Shown here: positions 35,012 to 43,328 of the stretch, piece by piece
How positions within the stretch are numbered: position 1 is the first letter of the stretch
How the letters are laid out: the number at the start of each line of letters is the position of its first letter
Assembly (NCBI GenBank): GCA_023458055.1
Contig: JAEXAW010000028.1
Span: 34,037 to 98,036, forward strand
DNA length: 64,000 nt
Source: Pseudomonadota bacterium
Lineage (GTDB): Bacteria > Pseudomonadota > Alphaproteobacteria > Sphingomonadales > Sphingomonadaceae
Direction: 5' to 3'
The notes under the pieces: model-generated
The model's database searches: none
The model's input: only the letters and a program-made list of their open reading frames with translations
What the model was told of the DNA's origin: nothing
Translations under genes and position numbers: made by a program

Positions 35012-36202
35012 ATGGACCGCTATCTTGTGATTTCGTCGGATGGCCATGCGGGGCTCCCGCCGGAGGAGTATCGCAAATATCTGGAAAGCAAATATCACGA
35101 CGAATTTGACCGGGTGGTATTGGAAGAAATCCAGCGCCGCGAAGAGCATGAAAAAGCATTCCTGCTTGATGATTTCAACACCAAGTGGCGGGCCAAGGTC
35201 GGTGATGGCCTCGAAGGGGCGTGGGATCCCGCGATCCGCAACCGTGTGCTTGATGGCGATGGCGTCGTTGCGGAAGTCCTGTTCCCGGACGGGATTACCG
35301 AACGCAACGCCCCGCCCTTTGGTGCGGACGTTGGCCTTAAAACCTATGGGGTTGATCCTGAACTGCAATGGGCGGGCGCACGCGCGCATAACCGCTGGCT
35401 GGCTGATTTCTGCAAGGATGATCCGGTGCGCCGCATCGGCCTTGCGGTGGTGCCGTGCGTTTATGATATTGATGCGGCGATCGCAGAAATCAAATGGGCG
35501 CATCAGGCCGGATTGAAGGGCGTGTTTATCCCGTCGCTGACCGATGGCTATAAAGCTTATAATCACCGCGATTACTGGCCGATGTGGCATTTGCTCGAAG
35601 ATCTGAAGATGCCGGTCAATTTCCACTCCGGCGCAACCCCGCTGATGGATACGACCCAGCCGGGCTGGATCGGCAGCTATTTGTGCGAATATGCCTTCTG
35701 GCTGACGCGCCCGATGTGGCAGATGATTTTCGGCGGCGTGTTTGAAGAATGTCCCACGTTGAAGGTTGCCTTCACCGAAGCGGGCGGGGAGTTCTGGTTC
35801 CCTTGGGTGCTCGAACTCATGGATATCCGCGCGTCGGTCAAACATACCAGCGGCAAGCTGGGCGATTATAACAGCAACCTCACGATGAAGCCGAGCGACT
35901 ATTTTGCGCGCAATATGTTCGTCGGCTGCTCGGCGCTTCCGGATGAGGAAACGACCAAAAGCTATTATGATATCGGCATCAACAGCATCCTGTGGGGAAC
36001 CGACTATCCGCACCCCGAAGGGACCTGGCCCAATACGCTGGAGAAAATGATCGCGAGCCTTGGCGGGCTGCCGGAAACCGATATCCAGAAAATGCTGGCG
36101 GGCAACCTCCTCACCTGTTTCGATCTCGACGAAGCACCGCTGTGGGAGATGGCCGCGAAAATCGGGCCGAAGAAGCAGAGCTTCATCAAAGCGGCCGCAT
36201 AG
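35012..36202 (+). CDS. Amidohydrolase-2 (ACMSD-like) family metal-dependent hydrolase or decarboxylase
   Basis: A 396-residue TIM-barrel protein. Candidate metal ligands are D10-G-H12 at the N-terminus (ISSDGHAG), H near 205 (PVNFHSGATP), FTEAGGEFWF and D near 331 (WGTDYPHPEGTWP). This is the amidohydrolase-2 pattern of ACMSD, gamma-resorcylate decarboxylase and related ring-cleavage enzymes, often found in degradation clusters beside Rieske oxygenases. Substrate unknown; it could hydrolyse or decarboxylate a pathway intermediate. It is the first enzyme gene after the TonB receptor. Confidence 0.88.
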   Translation: MDRYLVISSDGHAGLPPEEYRKYLESKYHDEFDRVVLEEIQRREEHEKAFLLDDFNTKWRAKVGDGLEGAWDPAIRNRVLDGDGVVAEVLFPDGITERNAPPFGADVGLKTYGVDPELQWAGARAHNRWLADFCKDDPVRRIGLAVVPCVYDIDAAIAEIKWAHQAGLKGVFIPSLTDGYKAYNHRDYWPMWHLLEDLKMPVNFHSGATPLMDTTQPGWIGSYLCEYAFWLTRPMWQMIFGGVFEECPTLKVAFTEAGGEFWFPWVLELMDIRASVKHTSGKLGDYNSNLTMKPSDYFARNMFVGCSALPDEETTKSYYDIGINSILWGTDYPHPEGTWPNTLEKMIASLGGLPETDIQKMLAGNLLTCFDLDEAPLWEMAAKIGPKKQSFIKAAA

Positions 36203-36260
36203 CCGCAACTTGTAAAAGCTCTGCCATGGTGCGCCGGCCCATCTCGACAATCTCCCGCAA

Positions 36261-36298
36261 TTGATGCATCAAGAGGGATCAAACTTGCGGGGATTGTT
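36261..36298. promoter_or_regulatory. Palindrome TTGATGCATCAA and ATTGTT element before the LysR gene
   Basis: TTGATGCATCAA (36261-36272) is a perfect 12-base palindrome, and GGATTGTTGAC places ATTGTT at 36293-36298, eight bases before the LysR start. LysR regulators usually control themselves, so either may be an autoregulatory site. The ATTGTT here lacks a good complementary half-site. Confidence 0.4.
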
Positions 36299-36305
36299 GA
36301 CTACG

Positions 36306-37250
36306 ATGCACGACTGGAGAGGTCTCGAAGAATTTGTCGCGGTGGTGGAGCATGGCAGCTTCACCAAAGCGGCCTATGCGCTTGGGCTTTCCAAATCCTA
36401 TGTCAGCAAAACCGTAAGCGAACTCGAAGCCCGGCTGGGTGTGCAGCTTCTGTTTCGCAGCACACGGCGGGTTTCGCTCACCAGTGCAGGCGAGATTTTC
36501 TACGAACGCTGCAATGAAATGCGGCACATCTACGCCGATGTAGAACGCCAGCTCGGCGCCTTTCAGGAGCGCCCCACCGGACGGCTGCGCATCGGACTTT
36601 GCGATGTCTATGGCGTCTCCTTCATGGCCGCGATCGTGGCCGAATTTGGTGGACGCTATCCTGAAGTGTCGCTTGAGGTCATCGCCTATCTCAACGAAAA
36701 GGAACTGGTCCACGGCGATTATGATGTCGTGATCCGCTATGGCCAATTGCCCGACAGTGAAATGAAGATCAGCCGTATCGGCTATTTATCCTACGGTCTG
36801 GTTGCAAGCCATGATTATATCGCCGCGCATGGCTGGCCGAAAAATGTCGACGAACTCGCCCAGCATAGCTGTCTTTCCGATCCGAGCGGCTTTTTCTATT
36901 TCAACAATAGCGACGATGTGCGCCCGTTAAAGGTCCGCGTTTCGGGGCAATGGGTGAGCAACAGCGCGATTGCGCTCGGTGCAGCAAGCTTGCGCGGCCT
37001 TGGCATTGCACAAGTGCCGATCAGTACGGTGCTCGATCCTTTACGCGATGGCAGCATGGCAATCCTCGAACAGGAATGGGCCTTTTACGATCAAGAGGTG
37101 TGGATCAGCTTCCAGCCCGGCATCACCGCAGCGGCGACCCGCGCTTTTGTCGATTTCATGACCAATCGTTTTTCCAAAATCCGGCAAAATTACCGCCGCC
37201 CCGCTTCTTATCAGGCGCTTGATCGTCTCCGGAGCGGTATTGCTGCATAA
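36306..37250 (+). CDS. LysR-family transcriptional regulator
   Basis: A 314-residue regulator. The N-terminal winged helix-turn-helix (1-60) has EEFVAVVEHGSFTKAAYALGLSKSYVSKTVSELEARLG and LFRSTRRVSLTSAGEIFYERC. The effector-binding domain (90-295) starts GRLRIGLCDVYGVSFMA and has the CrgA/AaeR-like DYDVVIRYGQLPDSEMKISRIG stretch. The gene is in the same direction as the flanking catabolic genes, unusual for LysR genes, which are commonly divergent. Expected to sense a cluster substrate and activate transcription. ATG at 36306 begins MHDWRGLEEF. Confidence 0.93.
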   Translation: MHDWRGLEEFVAVVEHGSFTKAAYALGLSKSYVSKTVSELEARLGVQLLFRSTRRVSLTSAGEIFYERCNEMRHIYADVERQLGAFQERPTGRLRIGLCDVYGVSFMAAIVAEFGGRYPEVSLEVIAYLNEKELVHGDYDVVIRYGQLPDSEMKISRIGYLSYGLVASHDYIAAHGWPKNVDELAQHSCLSDPSGFFYFNNSDDVRPLKVRVSGQWVSNSAIALGAASLRGLGIAQVPISTVLDPLRDGSMAILEQEWAFYDQEVWISFQPGITAAATRAFVDFMTNRFSKIRQNYRRPASYQALDRLRSGIAA

Positions 37251-37297
37251 GGGTCGGTCCCGACCCTACCATTGTTTCCTGCCAACTACGGATTGTT
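37251..37297. promoter_or_regulatory. Inverted repeat and two ATTGTT elements upstream of the Rieske gene
   Basis: GGGTCGGTCCCGACCC (37251-37266) directly follows the LysR stop and can form a 6-bp hairpin with a GTCC loop. ATTGTT occurs at 37271-37276 and 37292-37297, 21 bases apart (two helical turns). The first, ATTGTTTCCTG, is identical over 11 bases to the element upstream of the amidohydrolase. Confidence 0.5.
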
Positions 37298-37405
37298 GCC
37301 TTCAGGGGGCTTTTCAGCCGGGGCAGGCTGGGCGATGCTGCAAGCCTAGCACAGGAACTGCGCGGACGGGCCACGGCCCGCTACGTGGTCTCATGGAGAG
37401 AAATA

Positions 37406-38401
37406 ATGTCGCAGCGTTTTCCGATGCCGATCCCTTTTGGCTGGTTTTTCGTTCATTATAGTGACGAATTGAAGCCGGGCGATGTCAAGTCTCTGCATTA
37501 TTTCGGCGAAGACCTCGTCCTTTTCCGCAATGCGGAAGGAAAGGTTGGCCTCACCGAAGCCTATTGCCCGCACCTTGGCGCGCATCTTGGCGATGGCGAG
37601 GTGGTTGGTGAAACGCTCCGCTGTCCCTTCCATGCGTGGGAATTCAGGCCCGACGGCTTCTGCACCAAAATCCCCTATGCGAAAGCGATGCCTCCCATCG
37701 CCAAGCGCGAACCCTTGCTGCGCAGCTATCCGATCCAGGAAAAGGACGGCGTCGTCTGGGCCTGGTATCATCCCGAACAGAAAGAGCCGTGGTTCGATGT
37801 GATCGACCATGCCGAATTTACCGATGATGGCTGGGACCAGCTGCGCCGCGAATGGCGCTTTGCCAGCAATCCTCAGGAAATAGCGGAAAATGGCGTCGAC
37901 CTCGCTCATTTCGAATATGTCCACAAGATGGATGCGGTCCCTGAAGGCAAGACCGACTATCAGGATCATATCCGCACCAGCCGTGCCGATGGCTATCGTA
38001 CGGTTCCCAACGGCGATGGGGGTTCGCGCCAGGTCCCTTATTCGGTCATGACCGTGCAAAATGGCGCGGGGCAAAAGAATACGCGGCTCAAGGGCCTGGT
38101 CGAATTGTCGTTGCAGGTGCTCGCCACGCCGGTTGAAACCGACGATGTTGAACTGCGCTTCTGCTTTGCTTGGCCCAAAGTGCCCGAAGGCTCGCCCGAG
38201 CATAAGGCGGTGATGGCGGCGATTGCCAATACCTGCGGTCAGGCCGGGGTCGAAGGCGATATTCCGATCTGGCACAAGAAAATCCACCGCGTCCGTCCGC
38301 TGCTCTGCGACGGCGATGGTCCGATCCTCAGATACCGCAAATATTTCGAGCAATTTTATCTCGACTATAAATCGCCGAGCCACATGGCGAGGGCGAGCTG
38401 A
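37406..38401 (+). CDS. Rieske non-heme iron oxygenase, KshA-like
   Basis: A 331-residue oxygenase component. The Rieske cluster ligands are C54-x-H56 (YCPHLGAH) and C73-xx-H76 (CPFHAWEF), with the standard 16-residue gap. The catalytic iron site is ENGVDLAHFEYVH: H168 and H173, bridging D165. The short, single-chain layout and opening PFGWFFVHYSDEL resemble 3-ketosteroid 9-alpha-hydroxylase oxygenase (KshA) and cholesterol-desaturase relatives rather than biphenyl-type dioxygenases. The substrate may be a polycyclic or terpenoid molecule, but this is inference. The reductase partner is not in the window. Ribosome site GGAGAG precedes the ATG. Confidence 0.9.
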   Translation: MSQRFPMPIPFGWFFVHYSDELKPGDVKSLHYFGEDLVLFRNAEGKVGLTEAYCPHLGAHLGDGEVVGETLRCPFHAWEFRPDGFCTKIPYAKAMPPIAKREPLLRSYPIQEKDGVVWAWYHPEQKEPWFDVIDHAEFTDDGWDQLRREWRFASNPQEIAENGVDLAHFEYVHKMDAVPEGKTDYQDHIRTSRADGYRTVPNGDGGSRQVPYSVMTVQNGAGQKNTRLKGLVELSLQVLATPVETDDVELRFCFAWPKVPEGSPEHKAVMAAIANTCGQAGVEGDIPIWHKKIHRVRPLLCDGDGPILRYRKYFEQFYLDYKSPSHMARAS

Positions 38402-38486
38402 CCATCCCTTAACCCCCGGGCTTCCTGCCCCCACCATAATGAGTCTGCGCGCGCGATGATGCCGGACCGATTAGAGGAGACTGTAA

Positions 38487-39281
38487 ATGGCAAATCTGCG
38501 TTTTGTTCAGGGTAATGTACCGCCGCGTACCGGGAGCCTCGACAATACGGTGTGCACCGTGCGTGCGCTGTATGAAACCGATCCTGCGGTTATTCGCGCG
38601 ATGCTGCCCAAGCCGCTGGTCCCTGCCGCACGGCCCGAAATTTTCCTCCAGTTCGCCCATGTCGCGATGCACGTCTCGCCGGGCAATACGGTTGAAATCG
38701 GCGCGCTCACCTGTGCGATCATGTGCGAACATGACGGCGTGCCGGGTGGTTATGTCTATGTCATGGCGATGGAGGGGGAGAGCGTCGTTACCTCGGGCCG
38801 TGAGCGTTTTGGTGAACCCAAGAAGATTGCCGCGACCACCTTTGAAAAGAACGGCAACCATGTCCGCGCGACCGTGACGCGTCAGGGCATCACCTTCTTT
38901 GAAGTCGAAGGCGATATTGGCGAAGACCTCGGCAAGCCCGAACCGTTCGAGGAATATTTCTATTGCTATAAGGGCCTGCCCTCGATCACTACGCCGGGCG
39001 AATTTGACGGCGACGTCTATCTCACCCGCCTCAACTGGAAGCGCAATTATAACAGTCGCCACAAATTCGACGGTGAGATCAAATTCCATGAATCGGCCTA
39101 TGACCCGCTGGTCGACGTGCCGATCCGCAAGATCATCTCGATGGATTATGTCGAAGGCGCGACCAATACGAGCGGGCAGATTTTGCAGACGGTGCCGGGC
39201 GAATTTATCCGGGACTTCTGGTACCAGCGCGACGATACGCCGCTTAATCCCGGCATAGAATTGGTGGCGGAACCGGCCTGA
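38487..39281 (+). CDS. Acetoacetate decarboxylase family protein
   Basis: A 264-residue protein with the family core VTSGRERFGEPKKIAATTF, in which the first Lys of PKK corresponds to the Schiff-base lysine and SGRE to the supporting acid of acetoacetate decarboxylase. DPAVIRAMLPKPLVP and YDPLVDVPIRKI are typical of its environmental homologues. Such proteins may be decarboxylases, aldolase-dehydratases or hydrolases; the reaction here is unknown but likely acts on a beta-keto or related intermediate. AGAGGAG precedes the start. Its stop overlaps the SDR start by one base (TGATG). Confidence 0.88.
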   Translation: MANLRFVQGNVPPRTGSLDNTVCTVRALYETDPAVIRAMLPKPLVPAARPEIFLQFAHVAMHVSPGNTVEIGALTCAIMCEHDGVPGGYVYVMAMEGESVVTSGRERFGEPKKIAATTFEKNGNHVRATVTRQGITFFEVEGDIGEDLGKPEPFEEYFYCYKGLPSITTPGEFDGDVYLTRLNWKRNYNSRHKFDGEIKFHESAYDPLVDVPIRKIISMDYVEGATNTSGQILQTVPGEFIRDFWYQRDDTPLNPGIELVAEPA

Positions 39282-40156
39282 TGGACGATTTTTCGGGGAA
39301 AGTTGCGGTTGTAACAGGGGGCGCGAGCGGGGTCGGGCGTGCGCTCGGCCACCGTCTCGCCGAAGCAGGCGCCAAGGTTGCCCTCGCCGATATCGACCAG
39401 GGGCGGCTCGATGAAGCGGCGGCGGAAATTATCGGCGAACATGGCGGCCCCGATAAAATCACCGTCAAAACCTATGTCGTCGATGTCACCAAAGACGATC
39501 ATGTTCGCGCCTTTGCCGAACAGGTATTCGCCGATTTCGGCGCGGTGCATCTGCTCTTCAACAATGCCGGGGTCGGCCTTGGCGAAGCGCAGCGTAAATT
39601 ATGGGATTTGCCCGCCAATGACTGGCATTGGGGGATCGACGTCAATCTGATGGGCGTGGTCCACGGCATCGCCGCCTTCGTGCCGCTGATGCTCGCCAGC
39701 GGCGAGGAAGGCGTCGTGATCAATACCTCGTCGGGCAATGGCGGGCTCGCCTCGCTTCCCAACACGCCCATCTATGCCGCGACCAAGGCGGCCGTCACCA
39801 GCGTCAGCGAAGTGCTCTACCAGCAATTGCTGCGCGAAGGGGGCAAGGTGCGCGCGGCGATCCTGTTTCCCGGCCCGCATGTGGTAAATTCGTCGATCAT
39901 GGCGTCCAAACGTAACCGTCCGGACAGCTATGGCGGCGCTGATGCGGCCAATGTCGCTTATGAAAAGATGGAGGATCTGGTCCGCACCACGGGACTTAAG
40001 ATGCAGCTTACGGAGCCGGACGAAGTGGCCACCTTCGCGCTTGACGGCATCCGCTCAGGCCACTTCTGGTTGATCCCGGCCAGCGAGGATGCCGATGCGC
40101 GGATCCGCAACCGGGCCGATTCCATGCTTGCCCGCGCCAACCCCGCTGCGGCATGA
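39281..40156 (+). CDS. Short-chain dehydrogenase/reductase
   Basis: A 291-residue SDR. The cofactor motif TGGASGVG lies at residues 12-19, NNAG (LFNNAGVG) near 90, the catalytic serine region NTSSGNGG and YAATK near 166-170. D following beta-2 (LADIDQGRLDEA) favours NAD over NADP. It probably oxidises or reduces a hydroxyl/ketone group in the same pathway as the Rieske and decarboxylase-like proteins. Translationally coupled to the gene before it. Confidence 0.93.
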   Translation: MDDFSGKVAVVTGGASGVGRALGHRLAEAGAKVALADIDQGRLDEAAAEIIGEHGGPDKITVKTYVVDVTKDDHVRAFAEQVFADFGAVHLLFNNAGVGLGEAQRKLWDLPANDWHWGIDVNLMGVVHGIAAFVPLMLASGEEGVVINTSSGNGGLASLPNTPIYAATKAAVTSVSEVLYQQLLREGGKVRAAILFPGPHVVNSSIMASKRNRPDSYGGADAANVAYEKMEDLVRTTGLKMQLTEPDEVATFALDGIRSGHFWLIPASEDADARIRNRADSMLARANPAAA

Positions 40157-40238
40157 GGCTACAGGACCAACCGGATATAAGAGAGTAAATATCATTCAAC
40201 CGACCCAACATGCCGAGCCATCGTTTTCTCCTCCTGCG

Positions 40239-41561
40239 ATGCCGGCAGTTCAGGAGGGCGGCGCATACCGCTGGTATGTCGTCGCCCTCCTGTTTATCGC
40301 CTATGTGCTGAGCGCGGTCGATGCGGGCGTGATCAAGCTGCTCGCCGAACCGATCAAACATGATCTCGGGCTGAGTGATACCCAGCTGGGCCTGCTTCAG
40401 GGCTTTGCCTTTGCCATGACCTATGCGATTGCGGCGATCCCGTTGGGCTTGATTGTGGACCGCACCAAGCGGCGCAACTGGGTGATTGCCGGCGGGATCG
40501 TCTTTTGGTCGGCGATGACCATGATGTGCGGGGTTGCGCGCAGTTTCGGGCAGCTATTCGCCGCGCGCATCGGCGTCGGCATGGGGGAGGCGGCTTTGTC
40601 GCCGACCGCTTATTCGCTCATCGGCGATTATTTCAACGCGCAGAAACGCCCGCTGGCTAACGCCTTTTACGCGATCGGCTATTCGGTCGGGGCGGCGCTC
40701 GCGGTGATTATCGGCGGTATGTTGCTGAGTTATTTCATGAAAACCGGCGGCGGGCATTTCCCGATCCTCGGCCTCGTCAAGCCGTGGCAGGCGGTATTCG
40801 TCTGTGTCGCGCTTCCGGGCCTCGTCGTCGCGCTATTGATGCTGACCATCCGGGAGCCGGTGCGCCGCGAAGATCGCCGCCATGAGGTAGTTGCCGGGGC
40901 CAAAGTCTCGTTCGGCGAAGCCTTTACCTATCTCATGCAAAATTGGCGGCTGTACCTGATGCTGATCGGCACGATCTCGCTGGTCGGCGCGCTCGCCATC
41001 GGCGCGAGCGCCTGGTATCCGGCCTTTCTGATGCGGACCTATAGCTGGTCGATCGGACAGGTGACCAAAATCTATGGCTTTGCGCTCCTCATCTTCGGCG
41101 TCATGGGCACGCTCACCGGCGGCTGGCTGTCGAGCCGCCTCATCGCCCGCGGTCGCCGGGATGCCAATATGATGATCGTGCTCGCAACGATCCTGTTGAA
41201 AGCCATTCCGTTGCTCGCCGCGCCGCTCATGCCCACCGGCGAGTTGGCGGTGGCAATGATCGCGCTGTCGACGCTCATCGGCCAAGGCGCGCAAGGGGTA
41301 ATGATCGCGGCGATCCAGGAGGTCACGCCCAACCGTCTGCGCGGCCAGATCATCGCCATTGCCCTGTTGTTCGTCAATCTGGTTGGGGTCGGCGGCGGCG
41401 CATTGCTGTTCGGCGTGTTGAGCGAACATGCCTTCACCGGCACCGATTCCCTGCGCTGGGCTTTGCTCACCGGCACCGCCATCATGCTGCCGATCATCGT
41501 GATCAACCTGCTGACCGGCATGCGCCACTACCGCGCCGCGCTCGAGCGCAACGCAGGCTAA
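40239..41561 (+). CDS. MFS transporter, aromatic/organic acid type
   Basis: About 440 residues with twelve hydrophobic segments, beginning GGAYRWYVVALLFIAYVLSAVDAGVIKLLAEPIKHDLGLSDTQLGLLQGFAFAMTYA. This is the spinster/HsrA-like sphingomonad MFS subtype often linked to degradation clusters. The loop 2-3 signature appears as GLIVDRTKRR. No good ribosome site precedes the ATG at 40239. The frame is open upstream, and an ATT at about 40193 after AAGAGAG could be a non-standard start. It likely imports the substrate or exports an intermediate, and is the last gene of the cluster. Confidence 0.85.
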   Translation: MPAVQEGGAYRWYVVALLFIAYVLSAVDAGVIKLLAEPIKHDLGLSDTQLGLLQGFAFAMTYAIAAIPLGLIVDRTKRRNWVIAGGIVFWSAMTMMCGVARSFGQLFAARIGVGMGEAALSPTAYSLIGDYFNAQKRPLANAFYAIGYSVGAALAVIIGGMLLSYFMKTGGGHFPILGLVKPWQAVFVCVALPGLVVALLMLTIREPVRREDRRHEVVAGAKVSFGEAFTYLMQNWRLYLMLIGTISLVGALAIGASAWYPAFLMRTYSWSIGQVTKIYGFALLIFGVMGTLTGGWLSSRLIARGRRDANMMIVLATILLKAIPLLAAPLMPTGELAVAMIALSTLIGQGAQGVMIAAIQEVTPNRLRGQIIAIALLFVNLVGVGGGALLFGVLSEHAFTGTDSLRWALLTGTAIMLPIIVINLLTGMRHYRAALERNAG

Positions 41562-41587
41562 AACGCCTCACCCGGCGTTTGCCTTTT
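41561..41587 (+). terminator. Terminator closing the catabolic cluster
   Basis: AAACGCC (41561-41567) and GGCGTTT (41574-41580) form a 7-bp stem with a six-base loop, followed by GCCTTTT. It overlaps the MFS stop codon, so transcription of the cluster ends right after the transporter gene. Confidence 0.65.
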
Positions 41588-41625
41588 CAAATCCGTTCAT
41601 TTTTTCAGGATTTCGTCTCAGGGAT

Positions 41626-41712
41626 TGGTGCGGTCGAGAAGACTCGAACTTCCACGGGATTTCTCCCACAACGACCTCAACGTTGCGCGTCTACCAGTTC
41701 CGCCACGACCGC
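41626..41712 (-). tRNA. tRNA-Leu (GAG anticodon)
   Basis: On the minus strand GCGGTCG pairs with CGACCGC (7 bp acceptor stem), followed by A and an encoded CCA. The anticodon arm CAACG-TTGAGGT-CGTTG gives anticodon GAG (41676-41678), a leucine codon CTC/CTT reader. The long variable arm (GTGGGAGAAATCCCGT) is class II as expected for Leu, and GTTCGAGTC is the T-loop. Its 3' end points toward the catabolic cluster. Confidence 0.96.
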
Positions 41713-41824
41713 ACTTCAATCCGCTTTTGCCAGCCGGATTCTGCATCCGGCAGGTGGTAGGCGAGGGCGCTTAGCATCGCCTGCCCGGCTATGCAAGCGC
41801 CAGAGCGATATTATATTTCACCTT

Positions 41825-43018
41825 CTATGTACCCGACATCGCCCAGCCGATGGTGAGTTCCTGCGCGGTCGCGGGAATGTCGATCTTGGCTTCGTTGAAA
41901 TTGGCCTTTTCGCCCGGTGCCAGCGAGCGCACCGGCGGCTTGATCACCCAGCTATAAACGACGCTCCCCTTGGCATCGCGCAGTTCGGCGAGCATTGGTG
42001 GCACGCTCTGTTCGCGGTCGGTCGGGTTGATCACGGTCCCGCTCGCGGCAAAGTAAATCGTGCCATCGGGAAGCTCGCGATGCTCCTGATTCTTGGCGAG
42101 CTCAATCACCAGATCGGGCTCTGCGGCGCTTTGGGTGAGGCCGCTCGCCCAGCGCGGCACGCCCCACATCGATAAGGACGCCGCAATGCCCGAGAGCAGC
42201 AGCGCGGTGATGACTGCAAGCGCCGTCCACATTCGCGCCGGGTTGCGGCGCGCGCGCCGACGCGGATCATAGCCGAGATCCTCATCATCAGCCTGATAGC
42301 GCATCGATGCCGGCGGATCGGAGGAGAAGGGGGTGGGCTCGGCGCTTACGCTTGCATAATCGCCCCAGCCTTCATCGTCATGATGCGTGCTGGAGACCGG
42401 TGCCATGATCGGCGGCGGTACGGTATCATCAAACTGTTCAGATGGACGCGGTGCATGCTCTACCGGCGCGCGCTCGGCTGGTGGTGGGCTTGGCGCAGGA
42501 TCGGGCTCGAAGCGGCGCTGCTCGGGCAAGGGCGGCTCATAGCGCGGGGCTGGCGGCGGGGTCGAGGGAGCTTGCGGGCGCGGGATCGGCGGGGCAGCAC
42601 GCGGCGGGGTGGTCGGCTCGGCTGTCGTGCCTTGAGGGCTCGTCGCCAAAGGGGCAGCGCCCTCGACCGGACCGGGGCGATCAGATGGTGCTGGTCTGGT
42701 AAAGCGCGGACCGGGCGGCGGCGGTGCCGGTGTCGAGCCCGGGGTCGGTCCCGGTGCCGGTTCGCCCGGATTTGCGGTCGAACTTGCCGGAGAAAATCTA
42801 GGCTGCGGCGGCAACGGCGCAGAGGTCGCAGGCCGGGGCGCGGCTGGTGTTATCGTCGGCGCAGGCGTCGGCGAGGCTTCCAGCGTGGCGGCGCTGCCGT
42901 CCCCCGGCTGGAACCAGTTATGACGGCAATTGGCGCACCGCACTGACCGGCCATTGGGGCCAATCGCTGCGTCGGGCACAACATAGCGCGTGTTGCAGGC
43001 GGGGCAGGACAAGATCAT
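41825..43018 (-). CDS. MJ0042 zinc-ribbon/DUF3426 single-pass membrane protein
   Basis: A 397-residue protein. The N-terminal zinc ribbon is MILSCPACNTRYVVPDAAIG-VRCANCRHNW (two CxxC knuckles, residues 5-8 and 28-31). A Pro/Ala-rich disordered linker spans about 45-265. One membrane helix at about 285-305 (TALAVITALLLSGIAASLSMW) is followed by a C-terminal domain with GTIYFAASGTVINPTDREQSVPPMLAEL and VIKPPVRSLAPGEKANFNEA, the DUF3426 pattern. The function of this family is unknown, but in sphingomonads and other alphaproteobacteria it lies beside ftsE/ftsX, as here (divergent). Confidence 0.88.
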   Translation of the reverse strand: MILSCPACNTRYVVPDAAIGPNGRSVRCANCRHNWFQPGDGSAATLEASPTPAPTITPAAPRPATSAPLPPQPRFSPASSTANPGEPAPGPTPGSTPAPPPPGPRFTRPAPSDRPGPVEGAAPLATSPQGTTAEPTTPPRAAPPIPRPQAPSTPPPAPRYEPPLPEQRRFEPDPAPSPPPAERAPVEHAPRPSEQFDDTVPPPIMAPVSSTHHDDEGWGDYASVSAEPTPFSSDPPASMRYQADDEDLGYDPRRRARRNPARMWTALAVITALLLSGIAASLSMWGVPRWASGLTQSAAEPDLVIELAKNQEHRELPDGTIYFAASGTVINPTDREQSVPPMLAELRDAKGSVVYSWVIKPPVRSLAPGEKANFNEAKIDIPATAQELTIGWAMSGT

Positions 43019-43328
43019 GCGCTCTTCTAAACACTCTCTTCTGCCAAGAAACAAGAGTCTGTCGCATGCAGGCTTATATGACCTGTCCGTAAAATGAATG
43101 ATTGCGCGTTAACCGCCTTATTTTTCGTGCATTGTCGCGGGCTTTGCGGCAAGAGACGCCGCGATGAGCGATGACAGACTGCGGACCAGCGGCGGGGCGC
43201 CTTCCGGGAGCTCCGACCAGAATGGAGCGAGTATCGGCCGGGGCATGTCTGCCGAAGGGCCGGGGATGCGGCTCGGGCGCAACTTGCGTGCGACGACCGA
43301 AAGCATAAACCCGCCGGGTGATGCTGGC
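43019..43328. other. 310-base intergenic region upstream of ftsE
   Basis: It holds the divergent promoters of the MJ0042 gene and ftsEX. An in-frame 55-codon extension of ftsE begins at ATG 43164, but its Ser/Gly/Pro-rich product is unlike any FtsE N-terminus. A TTAACC half-site near 43108 resembles half of a CtrA box. Nothing else is recognisable. Confidence 0.5.

Noticed and set aside
34994..36250. Minus-strand frame of 418 codons opposite the amidohydrolase
   Set aside because: Residue composition is shadow-like and the amidohydrolase carries its metal-binding motifs on the plus strand.
43164..43328. 55-residue N-terminal extension of FtsE
   Set aside because: Ser/Gly/Pro-rich, with no similarity to FtsE N-termini; MVQFDNVGLRYG at 43329 is the family-typical beginning. 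Kept as an uncertainty in the ftsE entry.
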